Assembly (NCBI GenBank): GCA_028829895.1
Contig: CM054178.1
Coordinates: forward strand, 72,454,835 to 72,518,834
Source of the DNA: Sinotaia quadrata
Lineage: Eukaryota > Mollusca > Gastropoda > Architaenioglossa > Viviparidae
Length of the DNA: 64,000 bases
Reading direction: 5' to 3'
Shown here: positions 51,101 to 60,600 of the stretch, piece by piece
Layout: each line of letters starts with the position of its first letter
Numbering within the stretch: the first letter of the stretch is position 1
Notes under the pieces: model-generated
The model's input: the letters and a program-made list of their open reading frames with translations, nothing else
Databases searched by the model: none
What the model was told of the DNA's origin: nothing
Position numbers and translations under genes: made by a program

Positions 51101-54100
51101 CCTTCATGTGGACATTGCGCATATTTTTGACAATAAATGTAAAAACTCTGGCAAACTTGTTTGCACATGACTGGATCTGCAGAAATTTGGTTTGTAAATT
51201 ACTTTAAAATGCATCTCTATCTAAATGATCAATAAGTTAAAATTTCTAAATCAATGTATACTGCATTCCTGAAAAGTTCAAGCCTGTATTGATTTGTCTA
51301 GGCAGCAATTCTACAACAAATAATCACAATATATTTTTTCAGGATTGCATTGCAGGGATTTCATTTAGTTACAATCACAAGACATTACAAGGATTTAGTA
51401 ATGATCACAACTACAAGACACTGCAGGCAAGCAGTAATGATCGCAAAAACATTGCAGGAATTTGACAATAATCGCAAGACAGTGCAGGGATGTAGTAATG
51501 ATCGCAAAAACATTGCAGAAATTTGACAATAATCACAAGACAGTGCAGGGATGTAGTAATGATTGCAAAACATTGCAGGGATGTAGTAATGATCACAACA
51601 AATTGCAGGGATGTAGTAATGATCACAACTACTGGTGACACTTTCTTGTACATAAATAAATATTTAGTACAAATTTCAAAATACCACTTTATTTATTTTT
51701 CTTCTGGAACTGCAAGGTATTACTTTAATCAATGCCAAACATGATTCCAAGTCAGTAGATAAGATTTTATATAATTTTTTTAAAAACTTGGCATCCAATT
51801 AGCGTATGAACACAATTTTTAAAATTTAAATAAAAATCCAACATTTATACTACAAAATGTTTATTTTTATTAATTTTATTAACTATTTCATAGGTTATTT
51901 GGAAGTGACATTTATTATAGCCTTAACTATTAAACTAAGTGATCTTATCCATGGAAATGGCTACAACTACTTCCAGACTTAGCATCAATCACTAAATCAG
52001 TAAATGAACTTTTTTCTTTGCTGTTTCCAAGTTCATACTTACATCTTCTATCAGTTTTTGTTTAAGTACAAGTCCTTTTTTTGAAGTCTGTGTAAGAGAA
52101 ACTGAAAACAAACAAGAATATATTGAGGAGCAATCACAATAAATTATGCCAGACAACTTTCAATATTTCAAGTAATATATATTTATCAGACTTTGCATTC
52201 GTGCTTATATGTATGTGTGGTGTGTTTTTCAATTGAGGATTAAAAATTAAACAGAAGGGAAAAAGTCAGGATGAATGGCAGCAAATGGTTAACATGCATG
52301 TCCCGTTTTTTTTATTCTTTATATTAGGTTAAAAGTAGAATGACATTATTTTGAGTAATCTGGACCTTGCATTAAGTTGTGCTATGATGAGCAATAACTA
52401 AGTAAAAATCACATTCTGATTCTTTTTAATTGAAGGAAAGTTCAAGTACCTGGTAGATGTGCTATTCAGAGTACTAGAGTAATACTAATAAAATATGTAA
52501 AACAACAAATTTTGACTAAAAATTCTAAAGAAAGTTAACTTCTGAATTTAGCTGTCAATAAATAAAATCAGGCCAAACTCAACAAGACTGATACTACCCT
52601 GACAATTAAAATAACAGAGCATTTCCGCTAAATATTGTAGCCTTCATCAGGTCAATACAATTGCTCTAATGATTTACAGACAGCAGAAGAAATAGTGTTA
52701 CAAAAAAATTTACCCAACTATATTTCAGTTACAGAATATCAACTCAAAGACAAACATCGAACAAAAAAAAAAACAACAAAAAAATCCTAGATATTCCTAG
52801 CTCTATCCAGAAGACTGAAGATCCAGGAGTAAAACTGATATAAGTGACTATCAGGTCAAATGAAATCAAATTAATTATTTTTAATTTAAAGATTTAATTT
52901 GTATATATATTTTATTAAAATTACACATAAAAGTTGCGGAAAAGAGTGATTCCACCAATGAACACAATTAACACTCTGCTTGGGATTTTAGAGCTTGGCA
53001 TTTAGAGATATGATGCACTTACAAAATCACATTGTTTCATGTGTGCTTATACATCAAGTTCTACAAGCAATTTAGTATTGGAAAGTAAATCCTCCAATCT
53101 GACAATTTTCCCCATGGCTAAAGAGTTGATCACACAGAGTGAGAGATCGCAAGCAACTCCACAATTTATTACATTAAAATTTATTTGTTTCTGTGTTCTT
53201 CACTCTGCTCATAAGAATAAATGTAGGAATAGTTTTTGAGTATGACTGTGAGTGTACTTACATAATTTAACGATTTGATAAGAAATGAGGCAGTTTTCCT
53301 TTGGTTATTTTTCCAGTTTTGAAGACTCACTGAGTTGTAATTATGTGGCTATTTTCCAGGTTTTGTAAGAATCTTAGTTCTAAAATTAGTTAAAACTGTC
53401 TACTGGGTGTTGTAATTATAAGCAATGTGGTTATTTTCCGGATTTGTGTAAAGACTCTTAGTACTATCAATCATTAGCGGAAACTGTCTATTGGGTGTTG
53501 TAATTATAAGCAATGTGGTTATTTTCTAGATCTTTGTAAAGACTCTTAGTAACTCTTACTGTCTTAGTACTATCATTAGTGAAAACTGTCTATTGGGTGT
53601 TGTAATTATAAGCAATGTGGTTATTTTCTAGATCTTTGTAAAGACTCTTAGTACTATCATTAGTGGAAACTGTCTACTGTAATTATAAACAATGACAATG
53701 GTAAAGGATTTTAATCCTCATGGCTTCTTTGCGTCTCACTCAAAAAGCAGCATACTTCCAATATATAAACCCAATAAGCAAAGAACCGTTTTGTGTACAC
53801 TTACATTTTGCTTTTGAAATTTGTAAATGCAACTGATAAGTGCAAACTATTAGCAAGAGTGTACACATATGAGGTCAGAATGATACAACCATTCTCTAAG
53901 AATAAGCCTAGGTGCAATGATGTAATCTTTTGAAGTCTCTTGAAGAAAACACGATGGCAGACCAGAAAGAAGTGAGCCACAAAATAGTGCTGATTCATCT
54001 CAATTCTAGATATGCTGCTCTACTAATACTATTATGGAGTTATGCTGCTATAACAGAGAACTGCCCAAAATTATACAGTTTTTTCAGTGATAGAATGAAC

Positions 54101-56667
54101 AAGAATGTCATGCTATTCATAGATTATGGCAGCAGGATAAGAATACAGAAACTTTTAGAAGCACCAAACATGACTTTAAGTTTAACTTCACCATAATTCA
54201 TTTGTAACTTATTACTCATCAGCCAAGACTTGGTGTCAGAACAATACTACTCTATAGCTTGTAACTTATTACTCATCAGCCAAGACTTGGTGTCAGACAA
54301 ATACTACTCTATCTGTAGCTTGTAACTTATTACTCATCAACCAAGACTTGGTGTCAGAAAAATACTATACAATATAGCTTATAACTTATTACTCATCAAC
54401 TAAGACTCAACTTCACAAATGGTAGGACACAGGATGGTGACTTATAGCAGTGATAGGGTGTCCCTATGGGAACCATAATCAAAATTGTCTAGGCTGGAAT
54501 GTTTACAGTTTAACTCTTTCTGCCCAGGTACGGCTTTAGGTGAGCAGCCTCAGCAGTGGTGGGCTGCAGAAGTAGATGAGCAGCTGTACAGCTGGGATAG
54601 AATGAGTTAACAGCACAATTTGTCTTTTTTCAAATAAATACAATCTGAAGTAAGATAAAGAAGTACCACATATATCAAAACAGATGAAGATAGCAGAGCA
54701 TTACATTATGGTTAACAATGTCAAGGCTACAGACAAAACAAGAAGTGTGAGAAATTAAATCTTTTCATCATTCAAAAGTGAAGAGAAACACTCTGACAAC
54801 TTTTAAAGGGTAATTTCAGGGTTATGAATTATTTGAATGGGACAAAAGCTGAATGGAAAAAGAACCTGAATTAGACTTAGAGCCTGAGCAAAACTTTTTT
54901 TCTGAGATATCCCAAGAAGTGTAGATCCCTGTCGCAAGCCAGCGAAAGGGGTGCCCAAACAGGTAGTCAGGCATACTCTGTAGTGCTAACAGCAATAACC
55001 ACTTGGGTATCGAAGGACAAGGGGCAAATGGTTGAAGGCTCAACCCTGAGCCAAGGTGGGAGGGCAGCTAACCACCGAAGACGTCCAGGATGAGGCAGAA
55101 TCAAGAGTTGATTTTTCTAAAGAGGCTATTTTAAAAAGTGATAGGAAAAATGCTAGCAGAAAGAAAAATATTGAATATGTCCAAAAACAAAAATCAAAGA
55201 TTGGTTGTAAGTGGAAACAGGAATTCACAAAGTTTAGTAAACCTAACTTAGCTGATTGAATTAATTTACTCTATTTTCATTTTTTTTTAAAAAAGTGTTG
55301 CCTTTGAACCTGAATTGCTAAAGAGAAGGGGAACATGCAGAGGGGAAGGTTCTGTTAACAAGCACATAGGCTATTCTGGTATTACAGACAATGATCCAGC
55401 TGGAAAGTGTATTTTTTTTCAAGATCTCAAATGAGGCAGATCAATCTACTTCTTTGAAATAGCAAGAGCATATGTAAAAACAAGAAAGTTAATGCAGCCA
55501 GAATGTGGACCACTTTATCTCCCTAAAACCATAATTTTTAAGTCAAGTTCTAGAATTGTGTGACACTGACAGACATAAAATATATTCAAAACCCAATCAG
55601 GTAATGTAGTTCTTAACTTCTGAAGGTGGTGCTCCAATTTTCACAAAATTTGTGAATCCTGGTATTATTATTAGTTTTATATATTATACCAATATTAAGT
55701 AACATAATCAATCCTATTAACCCATCTTTGTGGGAGTAATACTAATACTAGATATTGCAGAATCTTCCATTCTAAATAAAGTTATTTTTACAATTTGTTT
55801 AATCAGATACTACCTTTATTGAATTTATGTATTCACAAAAGTTAACATATACTTCTTTTAATGTCATTGATACATGAAGATATGTAAGAGGTCTTTAAAA
55901 GGTAGTAAATCTTCTATATTTTTAATACTCATGTTTCCATATAGTGATATACTATGTATGTGTGTGCTTTTGCATTATCCTTGATTAAGTTAAATTATAA
56001 TCCTGGGGACTGTGGGGTTTGACTTCTATCAATATTAGTATTAACTTGAAGGGGTTATCTATTCGCTCATGTAGCAGTCGCTAAACAATTGCGATTTTTA
56101 TGGGACTACTAAAACGATTTATTTGAACTTGAAGATCTAAGGCACTGAATATGTACATCATTAACTTCAGATAAAACCTCTCTAAACATAACACGATTTT
56201 TCTTTAAGATAAGGGTGTGACAAATTATCTGTTAACAGGGTAGGAATTTGTTTGGAAGATTTTAATTTAATAACTTCTCCGTAACTTTTCTATGACCAAT
56301 AAGTCATTCTTATTAATCCTAATCTTATGCTGTAACTATTCATATCTGTGTAGTAACTAGTATGGCCTATATTTACTAGTATAACTATAAGTCAATTAAG
56401 TGTAAACATCCTTACTATACAAACTTTTAATTAGGAACTTCCTTATAAAATTATTGGCTTCACTTGACTGATTCTTATTTCTTTTATACTCACTGGAAAA
56501 AAATCAACATAGGCACATTTTTAAAACCATAGGGTCTACTGATAAAATTGTGATAAATAAAGCCTTTTAAAGGTTACTTTCGATTCCCTCTAAAAACAAA
56601 ATCCTAAACTGAAAATAATCTGCATTAATTTTATATTACCTTTTTTGTCTCGCTTTGATCTAGGCAT
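32985..56667 (-). CDS. MRTO4: mRNA turnover protein 4 homologue (MRTO4), ribosome assembly factor, 8 exons
   Basis: Nucleolar relative of ribosomal stalk protein uL10. In yeast and man Mrt4/MRTO4 occupies the P0 site on pre-60S particles and is later exchanged for P0. Eight minus-strand exons, 56667-56640, 52101-52043, 51176-51073, 42892-42743, 37415-37276, 36334-36258, 34001-33860 and 33130-32985, all with GT/AG borders, sum to 846 bases: 281 residues and a stop with no frame break. Diagnostic stretches are MPRSKRDKK at the start, FFFGKNKVMRLALGK, GETGLLFTN, EYARSGN, HFPHSIEPQLRQLGLPTTLK, EVLTPEKARIL and KLFEHPMAEF. After the conserved core the tail is Lys-rich (KQGKKETGKKSKAKH) and then acidic (SSSDDEDDDVDDECET). 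The protein is about 40 residues longer than the human one (239), mostly in this tail. Introns reach 14 kb and are full of transposon remains. The gene converges on hunchback and diverges from the 14-3-3 gene. Confidence 0.95.
33559..33779. repeat. Tandem repeat in MRTO4 intron 7, three copies
   Basis: Unit of about 70-85 bp beginning 'catgcagtgactaatgacag' and containing 'cagaactattaaaactgtga'. The last copy is shortened and followed by a bare catgcagtga. Confidence 0.85.
33860..34001 (-). CDS. MRTO4: MRTO4 exon 7
   Basis: Encodes KLFEHPMAEFRIIITGVW and the Lys-rich linker. Phase 0 at its start, one base of a split Gly codon at its end (donor GTAAGG). Confidence 0.93.
35470..35610. repeat. 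38-bp tandem repeat in MRTO4 intron 6
   Basis: Unit 'catgtcataggatgaggtac' plus ataatgactgatacaaat, about three and a half copies; weaker relatives (gatgaggaagata...) extend left to about 35,390. Confidence 0.85.
35930..36076. mobile_element. Candidate hAT-like MITE
   Basis: Left end CAGGGTGGTCCAACATTCAA and the inverted right end CAGCATGGTCCAAATGCAA match over most of 18 bases. The flanking octamers gactaagc and gacgtagt agree in five of eight positions, which is weak support for an 8-bp target duplication. About 147 bp, no coding capacity. Confidence 0.4.
36258..36334 (-). CDS. MRTO4: MRTO4 exon 6
   Basis: 77 bases encoding VVTMLNDYKVCDKGEVLTPE and KARIL. Acceptor CTTTTTGCAG, donor GTGAGT. 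Confidence 0.93.
37276..37415 (-). CDS. MRTO4: MRTO4 exon 5
   Basis: Encodes YKVTEYARSGN through the hallmark HFPHSIEPQLRQLGLPTTLK. Acceptor TTTTTAATAG, donor GTTGGA (a weak but GT donor). Phases agree with both neighbours. Confidence 0.94.
37879..38608 (+). pseudogene. 5'-truncated RTE-type LINE, end of reverse-transcriptase ORF
   Basis: The frame from 37879 to 38493 encodes the C-terminal part of a non-LTR reverse transcriptase: MEISAEKTKLM, FKYLGAILRD, FLYAYEPWTL, EMRCFRRLIGI and RGRQRKRWEDN. In RTE-clade elements this region is the 'thumb' and tail after the catalytic palm, which is missing here. The reading continues in another frame after 38493 (EWRKLVVRSSVVPKG), so there is a frameshift. 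It ends in a short GATA repeat at 38597-38608, as RTE elements often do. It sits antisense in MRTO4 intron 4 and is dead. Confidence 0.8.
38609..40419. other. MRTO4 intron 4 sequence, nothing recognised
   Basis: Very A+T-rich. A short CA repeat lies near 40,017-40,032. No exon or element could be supported. Confidence 0.5.
40424..42187 (+). mobile_element. Decayed piggyBac-type element (copy R1)
   Basis: Bounded by TTAA at 40420-40423 and 42188-42191. The left end CCTGTTCGCAGTCCTAGGG and the inverted right end CCTCTTGCCTGTCAGATCAC are loosely alike. Near 41,500-41,587 the plus strand reads a Cys-rich piece ending CQCNDFFTLCFLEKIHHFH, resembling the zinc-binding C-terminus of piggyBac transposases. 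Otherwise the coding region is broken beyond recovery. The last ~170 bases match copy R2 (44090-45121). Confidence 0.55.
42743..42892 (-). CDS. MRTO4: MRTO4 exon 4
   Basis: Encodes FFFGKNKVMRLALGKSAEDE through GETGLLFTNEKQDKVQ. Acceptor CTTTTCCTGTAG, donor GTTAGT. Strong match to the uL10-like core of Mrt4 proteins. Confidence 0.95.
43120..43328. mobile_element. hAT-type MITE with 8-bp target duplication
   Basis: Left end CAGGCATATCCAAAGTGCAA and inverted right end CAGGGGTGTCTAAACGTTTT are terminal inverted repeats of the hAT type. The flanks atgtaagt (43112-43119) and atgcaagt (43329-43336) match in seven of eight positions. The 209-bp element has no coding capacity and carries the 'gggccaattgcagccc' composition common in hAT MITEs. 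Confidence 0.75.
43745..44035. repeat. Degenerate tandem repeat in MRTO4 intron 3
   Basis: Units of about 35-45 bp built on 'tatgtagggccctaggggta' and 'cagtgaagaggagt', six to seven diverged copies, with a last relative near 45,130-45,200. Confidence 0.7.
44090..45121 (+). mobile_element. Decayed relative of the R1 element (copy R2)
   Basis: Shares with R1 an early segment (tcaaatgagcca... through gctcatgtgat) and the terminal segment from 'ttctttagtatgtttggcat' to 'atgtgatctgacag'. The right TTAA has become gtca. The left boundary is approximate. No usable ORF. Confidence 0.5.
45350..45738. mobile_element. Candidate hAT-type element, left end clear
   Basis: Left end CAGGGGGTCTCCAAACTTTG followed by 'gcccaagggccgcatgcaga' is a typical hAT terminus. 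The octamer gtctatag precedes it (45342-45349) and recurs exactly at 45739-45746, which would fit an 8-bp target duplication. The inferred right end (TGGGTGGACTGG read inward) matches the left poorly, so the extent is uncertain. Confidence 0.5.
46073..47146 (-). mobile_element. piggyBac-type transposon, internally deleted
   Basis: TTAA target sites at 46069-46072 and 47147-47150 flank perfect 16-bp inverted repeats CCCTTTAAGGGGCAGA. The minus strand carries the N-terminal part of a piggyBac transposase: MNEYARPKI, GWKETNATEIKAYFGLMILI and YWVSDDRLVFPASTK at 46547-46350. The rest of the catalytic domain and the C-terminus are missing, and the reading before MNEYARP is broken by a TAA and a frameshift. 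It is a 1,074-bp non-autonomous derivative with intact ends, so it could still be moved in trans if a transposase is present. Confidence 0.88.
47781..47950 (+). pseudogene. hAT transposase N-terminal fragment, GTF2IRD2/ZBED-like BED finger
   Basis: Reads MAEKRKRK, then after a one-base frameshift ECRQFQQEWNLKYFFIQ, SGEKA-stop, CVICNETMAVMKEYNLHRHH. The C-x2-C ... H-x4-H BED-finger arrangement and wording match hAT-derived proteins of the GTF2IRD2/ZBED5 type. One TAG and one frameshift disable it, and no downstream catalytic region was found. It lies in MRTO4 intron 3 on the opposite strand. Confidence 0.75.
47951..49960. other. MRTO4 intron 3 sequence, nothing recognised
   Basis: A+T-rich with a poly-A run near 48,491-48,511. 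Short ORFs only. A locally G+C-richer piece at about 49,310-49,480 could be another old insertion but shows no ends. Confidence 0.45.
49964..50500 (-). pseudogene. Decayed coding fragment of unknown family
   Basis: The minus strand has a 79-codon ORF (50376-50137; MGAKSQNLKIKGKNISNLVD ... QPPKRLKQDDGFTS). Immediately after its stop the same frame continues as GERVAVYYDSGFFIGGVLEV, then IIFMEQYKN, and after one base of slippage DTMDYDDMDAKFV. The latter pieces look like the short 'VAVYYD..FYIG' C-terminal module found at the end of many uncharacterised animal proteins. Stops upstream of the Met and the slip suggest a dead copy of an unidentified gene or transposon protein. Confidence 0.45.
51073..51176 (-). 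CDS. MRTO4: MRTO4 exon 3
   Basis: Encodes IQSCANKFARVFTFIVKNMR through KWPDS and two bases of Arg. Acceptor AATTTCTGCAG, donor GTATGT. Equivalent to the segment of Mrt4 proteins that precedes the FFGKNKV box. Confidence 0.93.
51365..51640. repeat. ~30-bp tandem repeat in MRTO4 intron 2
   Basis: Unit 'cattgcagggatgtagtaat' plus gatcacaa, about nine copies; some copies alternate with an 'aatttgacaataatcgcaag' variant giving a two-unit period. ORFs here are repeat artefacts. Confidence 0.85.
52043..52101 (-). CDS. MRTO4: MRTO4 exon 2
   Basis: 59 bases encoding VSLTQTSKKGLVLKQKLIED. Acceptor GTTTGTTTTCAG, donor GTAAGT. Too short for an ORF search but matches the Mrt4 N-terminus closely. Confidence 0.93.
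53310..53690. repeat. ~100-bp tandem repeat in MRTO4 intron 1
   Basis: Three to four copies of a unit containing 'aattataagcaatgtggtta', 'gtaaagactcttagtactat' and 'actgtctattgggtgttgta'. The first copy is the most diverged; a 17-base internal duplication lengthens the third. Confidence 0.85.
54195..54420. repeat. ~60-bp tandem repeat in MRTO4 intron 1
   Basis: Four copies of 'ttgtaacttattactcatca' plus gccaagacttggtgtcagaaca and an atactactctat segment. Confidence 0.88.
54514..54606. mobile_element. 93-bp TTAA-flanked MITE
   Basis: TTAA at 54510-54513 and 54607-54610. Ends CTCTTTCTGCCCAG and, inverted, CTCATTCTATCCCAG form near-perfect terminal inverted repeats, the arrangement of piggyBac-type MITEs. 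It is more G+C-rich than the flanks and has no coding capacity. Confidence 0.7.
54850..55260. other. Unassigned G+C-richer block in MRTO4 intron 1
   Basis: About 54,895-55,090 is more G+C-rich than its surroundings ('gcaagccagcgaaaggggtg', 'ggagggcagctaaccaccga') and grades into a 67-codon Lys-rich ORF at 55056-55259. It looks like a piece of an old mobile element, perhaps a LINE, but I could not name it. Confidence 0.35.
56640..56667 (-). CDS. MRTO4: MRTO4 exon 1 (start codon)
   Basis: 28 coding bases, MPRSKRDKK plus one base, followed by donor GTAATA. The ATG at 56667-56665 matches the invariant MP(K/R)SKRDKK start of Mrt4 proteins. Confidence 0.92.
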
Positions 56668-57310
56668 TTTAGCAACAAGTAATTTTGAAGAACCTCACAG
56701 TGACCAAATAATGGCAATAAGAAAACGACTCATAATCGTTTAAATATTTACAATGTACTACTACCATGTGGTTCTTAAAAACCGGAAATACACTGAAGTG
56801 CGTTGTGGGATAAGTTTTTATGTATAGTAAAATCACACATAAATATCAGAAAATAAATAGCAAAAACTTTAAAACAGACTTTCAATACTTTATAATTTCT
56901 AGTACCTAATCAATGTTCATTAATAAAATATATTGGGATGGGACTAGCAATATCGCCATAGAAACGATGACGTCAAAGCTCGCAAGAGAAGTGTACTCAT
57001 GATTCCCTCCGCAAGCGAATGAATACACATGGTAGTGTGCAACGGTTTAGCCCATTATATAGTTCTAAATTAATTTTTCTATATATCTTGATTTAAATAT
57101 TTTACTTACTTATTTTATGCGATATGCATAATAAAAATAAATGTTTAATATTTAAATGCCGTATAAAACTTTCAATAGCAAGTGAATTATGAACCTGGTT
57201 TCGTGAAAGTGAAGAAGAAAGTAGAGCACGGCACCGCCATTTTGGATACATTCAGAGTATTCCAGTGGTGTACGTTTTACGGCAAAGTGATACGATAGAT
57301 TAATTCAAAA
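56668..57310. promoter_or_regulatory. Shared 5' region of MRTO4 (-) and 14-3-3 (+)
   Basis: The two start codons face away from each other across 643 bases. The region contains a full palindromic cAMP-response element TGACGTCA at 56968-56975 and, on the 14-3-3 side, CCGCCATTTTGG at 57234-57245, which fits the YY1 consensus often found at transcription starts of housekeeping genes. Both 5' UTRs must lie here. A bidirectional promoter is the simplest reading. Confidence 0.6.
56968..56975. promoter_or_regulatory. Palindromic CRE (TGACGTCA)
   Basis: Perfect eight-base CREB/ATF consensus, roughly midway between the two divergent start codons. Function is inferred from the match and its position. 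Confidence 0.55.
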
Positions 57311-57634
57311 ATGACGTCCATGTCGCAGAAAGAAAAATATGTGCACCAAGCTAAGCTTGCTGAGCAAGCTGAACGATATGATGATATGGCGGAAGCTATG
57401 CATGCTTGCGTTTTAGAATGCTATACTGGAAATAACAGGGTGCCTCTCGACAACGAGGAGAGGAACCTGCTGTCAGTTGCATACAAAAATGTCGTCGGCG
57501 CCCGTCGTTCTGCCTGGCGAGTTGTTTCTAGTATTGAGCAAAAAAGTGAAGCCAATGATAAGAAGTTGGAGATGGCGAAAAAATATAGAGAAAAAGTCGA
57601 GGAGGAGCTCAAAAAGATTTGCAATGAAGTGTTG
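57311..57634 (+). CDS. 14-3-3 coding exon 1
   Basis: Starts [19 protein letters not shown]; the ATG at 57311 follows an A-rich AAAA context, with a second in-frame ATG three codons later. Ends ...KKICNEVL at the splice donor, phase 0. Confidence 0.93.
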
Positions 57635-60600
57635 GTATGTGTGTATAGTATCACTTATCTTCGTCGCACACCTTATGCCCTTTTCAGGAAGTAATTATGT
57701 ATAACAAATTAGCGATGCTTTTTATATTTTTCAAATTAATACATTATTTGTTGTGTATTATCGTATTTGATATTATATGACCTAAGTACTTTGTATTGAA
57801 GTACAATCGAACATGAATGGCACGCCACTGAAAAGCCGCGCAGGTCTATCAAATTGCTACTCGTTCAGACAAGTCAGATACAGTAGTTATTAATTCTGCG
57901 GTAGCATTAGTAATACCATGACCTCTAGGGTAACTTTTAACCGGTGGCTTAATATATTTTCTTTATTTTATTGGAGTTGAGATTTCTTTCAAAGAATCTT
58001 ATGGCCAAGTCGGTAAAATATAGCGATTAAACAAATTTTTTTCTGAATTTTACACACTATTGCTAGTATTAGTAATAGTAAAATCGATCGATTCTTTAAA
58101 TTAGTGGTTACTATCTAGTTATTACGCGAGAGTTCACTGGTATATAACAGATCTGTATAATGTGAAAATTTTTAAATACATATTCAGTATTTCGTATCAT
58201 TTTAAAATCATTCAATTAATACTTCATTTACTTGTTTTGACACGTTTTACAGTTTTAACTAAGAGTAAGACTCATGTGACAAAAGTCAGCAAGCTCTTGT
58301 CTCCAGTATTTTTAAAAATTTCTTCATTTATATACTTTCACATTATGTGATATTTTAATATTAATAAAATGTAAAGGTTTTAAATTTGTTGACAAGTAAA
58401 ATTTTTTCGTTTTTTTTTTTATAGAGTAGACCTAATCACTGCAACTGTGTATCTAACAATTTTAATTTCTCTCTTTGACTGAGAGAAATATAATACAATG
58501 CAAAAGTAGTCATTAATCAAACTTTAAAAAAGAGAACATTCATGTGCTTGTGAATACTTATTTTGTTTAGTACTATTATCACTTTTGTTGGGGGTGTTTT
58601 GTAAATCAGTTATTTTTTAAGAACAGCTGTAAAATATCATGTGACTTACACTATAACCTTGCTCATATTGTCTTAATAGTTTAATTATTTTAAAAAATCA
58701 TACATAGTTAATGAATAGATTTGCAGCTTTAAAATGCAAATTTAGTAAATTGCCTCTGGACTGTATCAGTCATGCACTCTCTTTTACAGCTTTTTTCAAT
58801 TGAACATTCACTAATAAATTTATGAGCAAGATATGTGTAATGACCAAACCTTTGGGAGGTGTTGAAGCTTGAATGTTTAGTTATTGGGTACTGTTAGGTA
58901 TGCACAATAACTTGAAAAAGCAGCTATGGATAGATATATAATTATAAACAGTATAAAGTTGTGTTTAGTTTATCAATTACTTATACCTATTTTGAAGAAT
59001 GGTGAGATATATAGATTTTTTTTTAATACACTCTCCTGCCTGAAGGTGGTGATATCTCTTGACTTAGTTTGTTTTGTACATATAATGACACAAATAGAAT
59101 AGAATTAAGCTGCATTTACATTTAAAATTATGCAAATTCAGATGGGTCTAATAATTAATTGGTGCCCACACAGACTATTAACTGTTGAAATGAAATGAAT
59201 GGTGCATGCCCCCTCAGTGTGCAAATTTTATAATAATTTTTTAATGTTTCTATAGCAGTCCAAGTGAATGGGGATCTAGTTCATCCATGGATATGAGATT
59301 AGTAATATTTATTGTTTCAATTACATACAACAGACTTCAGAATCGTAGCCTAATTCAATAATTAAGACTATCTGCAAGATTTTTATTTATACTTTTGTAT
59401 TCATGAAAGGTAATTCAGGTAGTTGACCTAGCAAACACACATATTGAAAATTGTGTATTACTATTACAAGATATAATCTGCACGTCTCATATTTATAATT
59501 TCTATCTTGTCTACATGAGAAACAAATGTTAATTAAATTTTGTTATAATGTATAGCTATTATGTTGTCATCAACAAATAACAATAAGGCAATGTCCTGGT
59601 TCTTGGACATATTTTCATTTTCTAATGTACTTTGAGAATGATAGGAGGATTAAGGATAAATCAGTATTGTCTGCAAAATAATACTTGACTAGAGAAGGTT
59701 ATCAGTGCTTCAAATCAACAATTAGGCCCTCACTTGTTTCAAATGGTTATCATGTTCATCATTGAGTCTTGAATTGTTGAATTGTTTTTGACTTTTAATA
59801 TTTATATTTCTATAAGTTGTTGGCTTTTGATTTTGCTATTTAAAAAAAAAAGAGAGAGAGAGATCAGAGTCCTAAAGTTGCTTATTATAGTTATATTTAT
59901 ATATGTGTGTGTTGATTTATGTCAGGTGTATAATTTATATCTTAATTGATTTTTCTAATCAATTTGCCCATCTGCATAAATGCCTATGTGAATAGTATAA
60001 AGCCAAGTATAGATAATGCCTAACATAGATAAGAATTGTAACATATAATAATTAAAGGCCTTTCTTTAATTGGCTTGTATTAGTTTTAGATAATATGCAA
60101 TGTAAAGATAATAATGAAAAAGTTTAAACTGCATAATAGCTTTAAATTCACATATATACTAATACTAGTAATAGTAATACCACATTGCTTTGTTTCGGCA
60201 TATCTTTTGTATTTTTTGTACAAGATGAGTAAATTTCTAGGTGGAATGTTTTACAGCTTAGTACTTACTCTGTTACAGAGGTCCTAATGTTTAACCCAGT
60301 TTGCCTTCAGATATTTATGAATCTGTACCGATTTTCAGAGGTCTTCCATATTCTTAGGCAATTCCACATTGTTTTTATTCTTGTCATCCAACAGCAAACA
60401 TTCTAGAATACTTTTAAAATTCTCTTAAATAAATTTAAGTGTTCAGTTCCATTTCTGTTACTTTTTACTGTGTTTACTGATATACAAAACATACTAAATA
60501 AGATACTTATTGCTTAAGTTTATTATTGCTCTGTAGGTAACTGTTTTATTCTACTTTTTTTTCTTTATAGAATGCAGACAGTGTAATTTTAAGATTTGAA

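Noticed and set aside
51365..51744. Spaced repeats that could be mistaken for a CRISPR array
   Set aside because: Units are contiguous and degenerate with no unique spacers, and the genome is eukaryotic; it is an ordinary tandem repeat.
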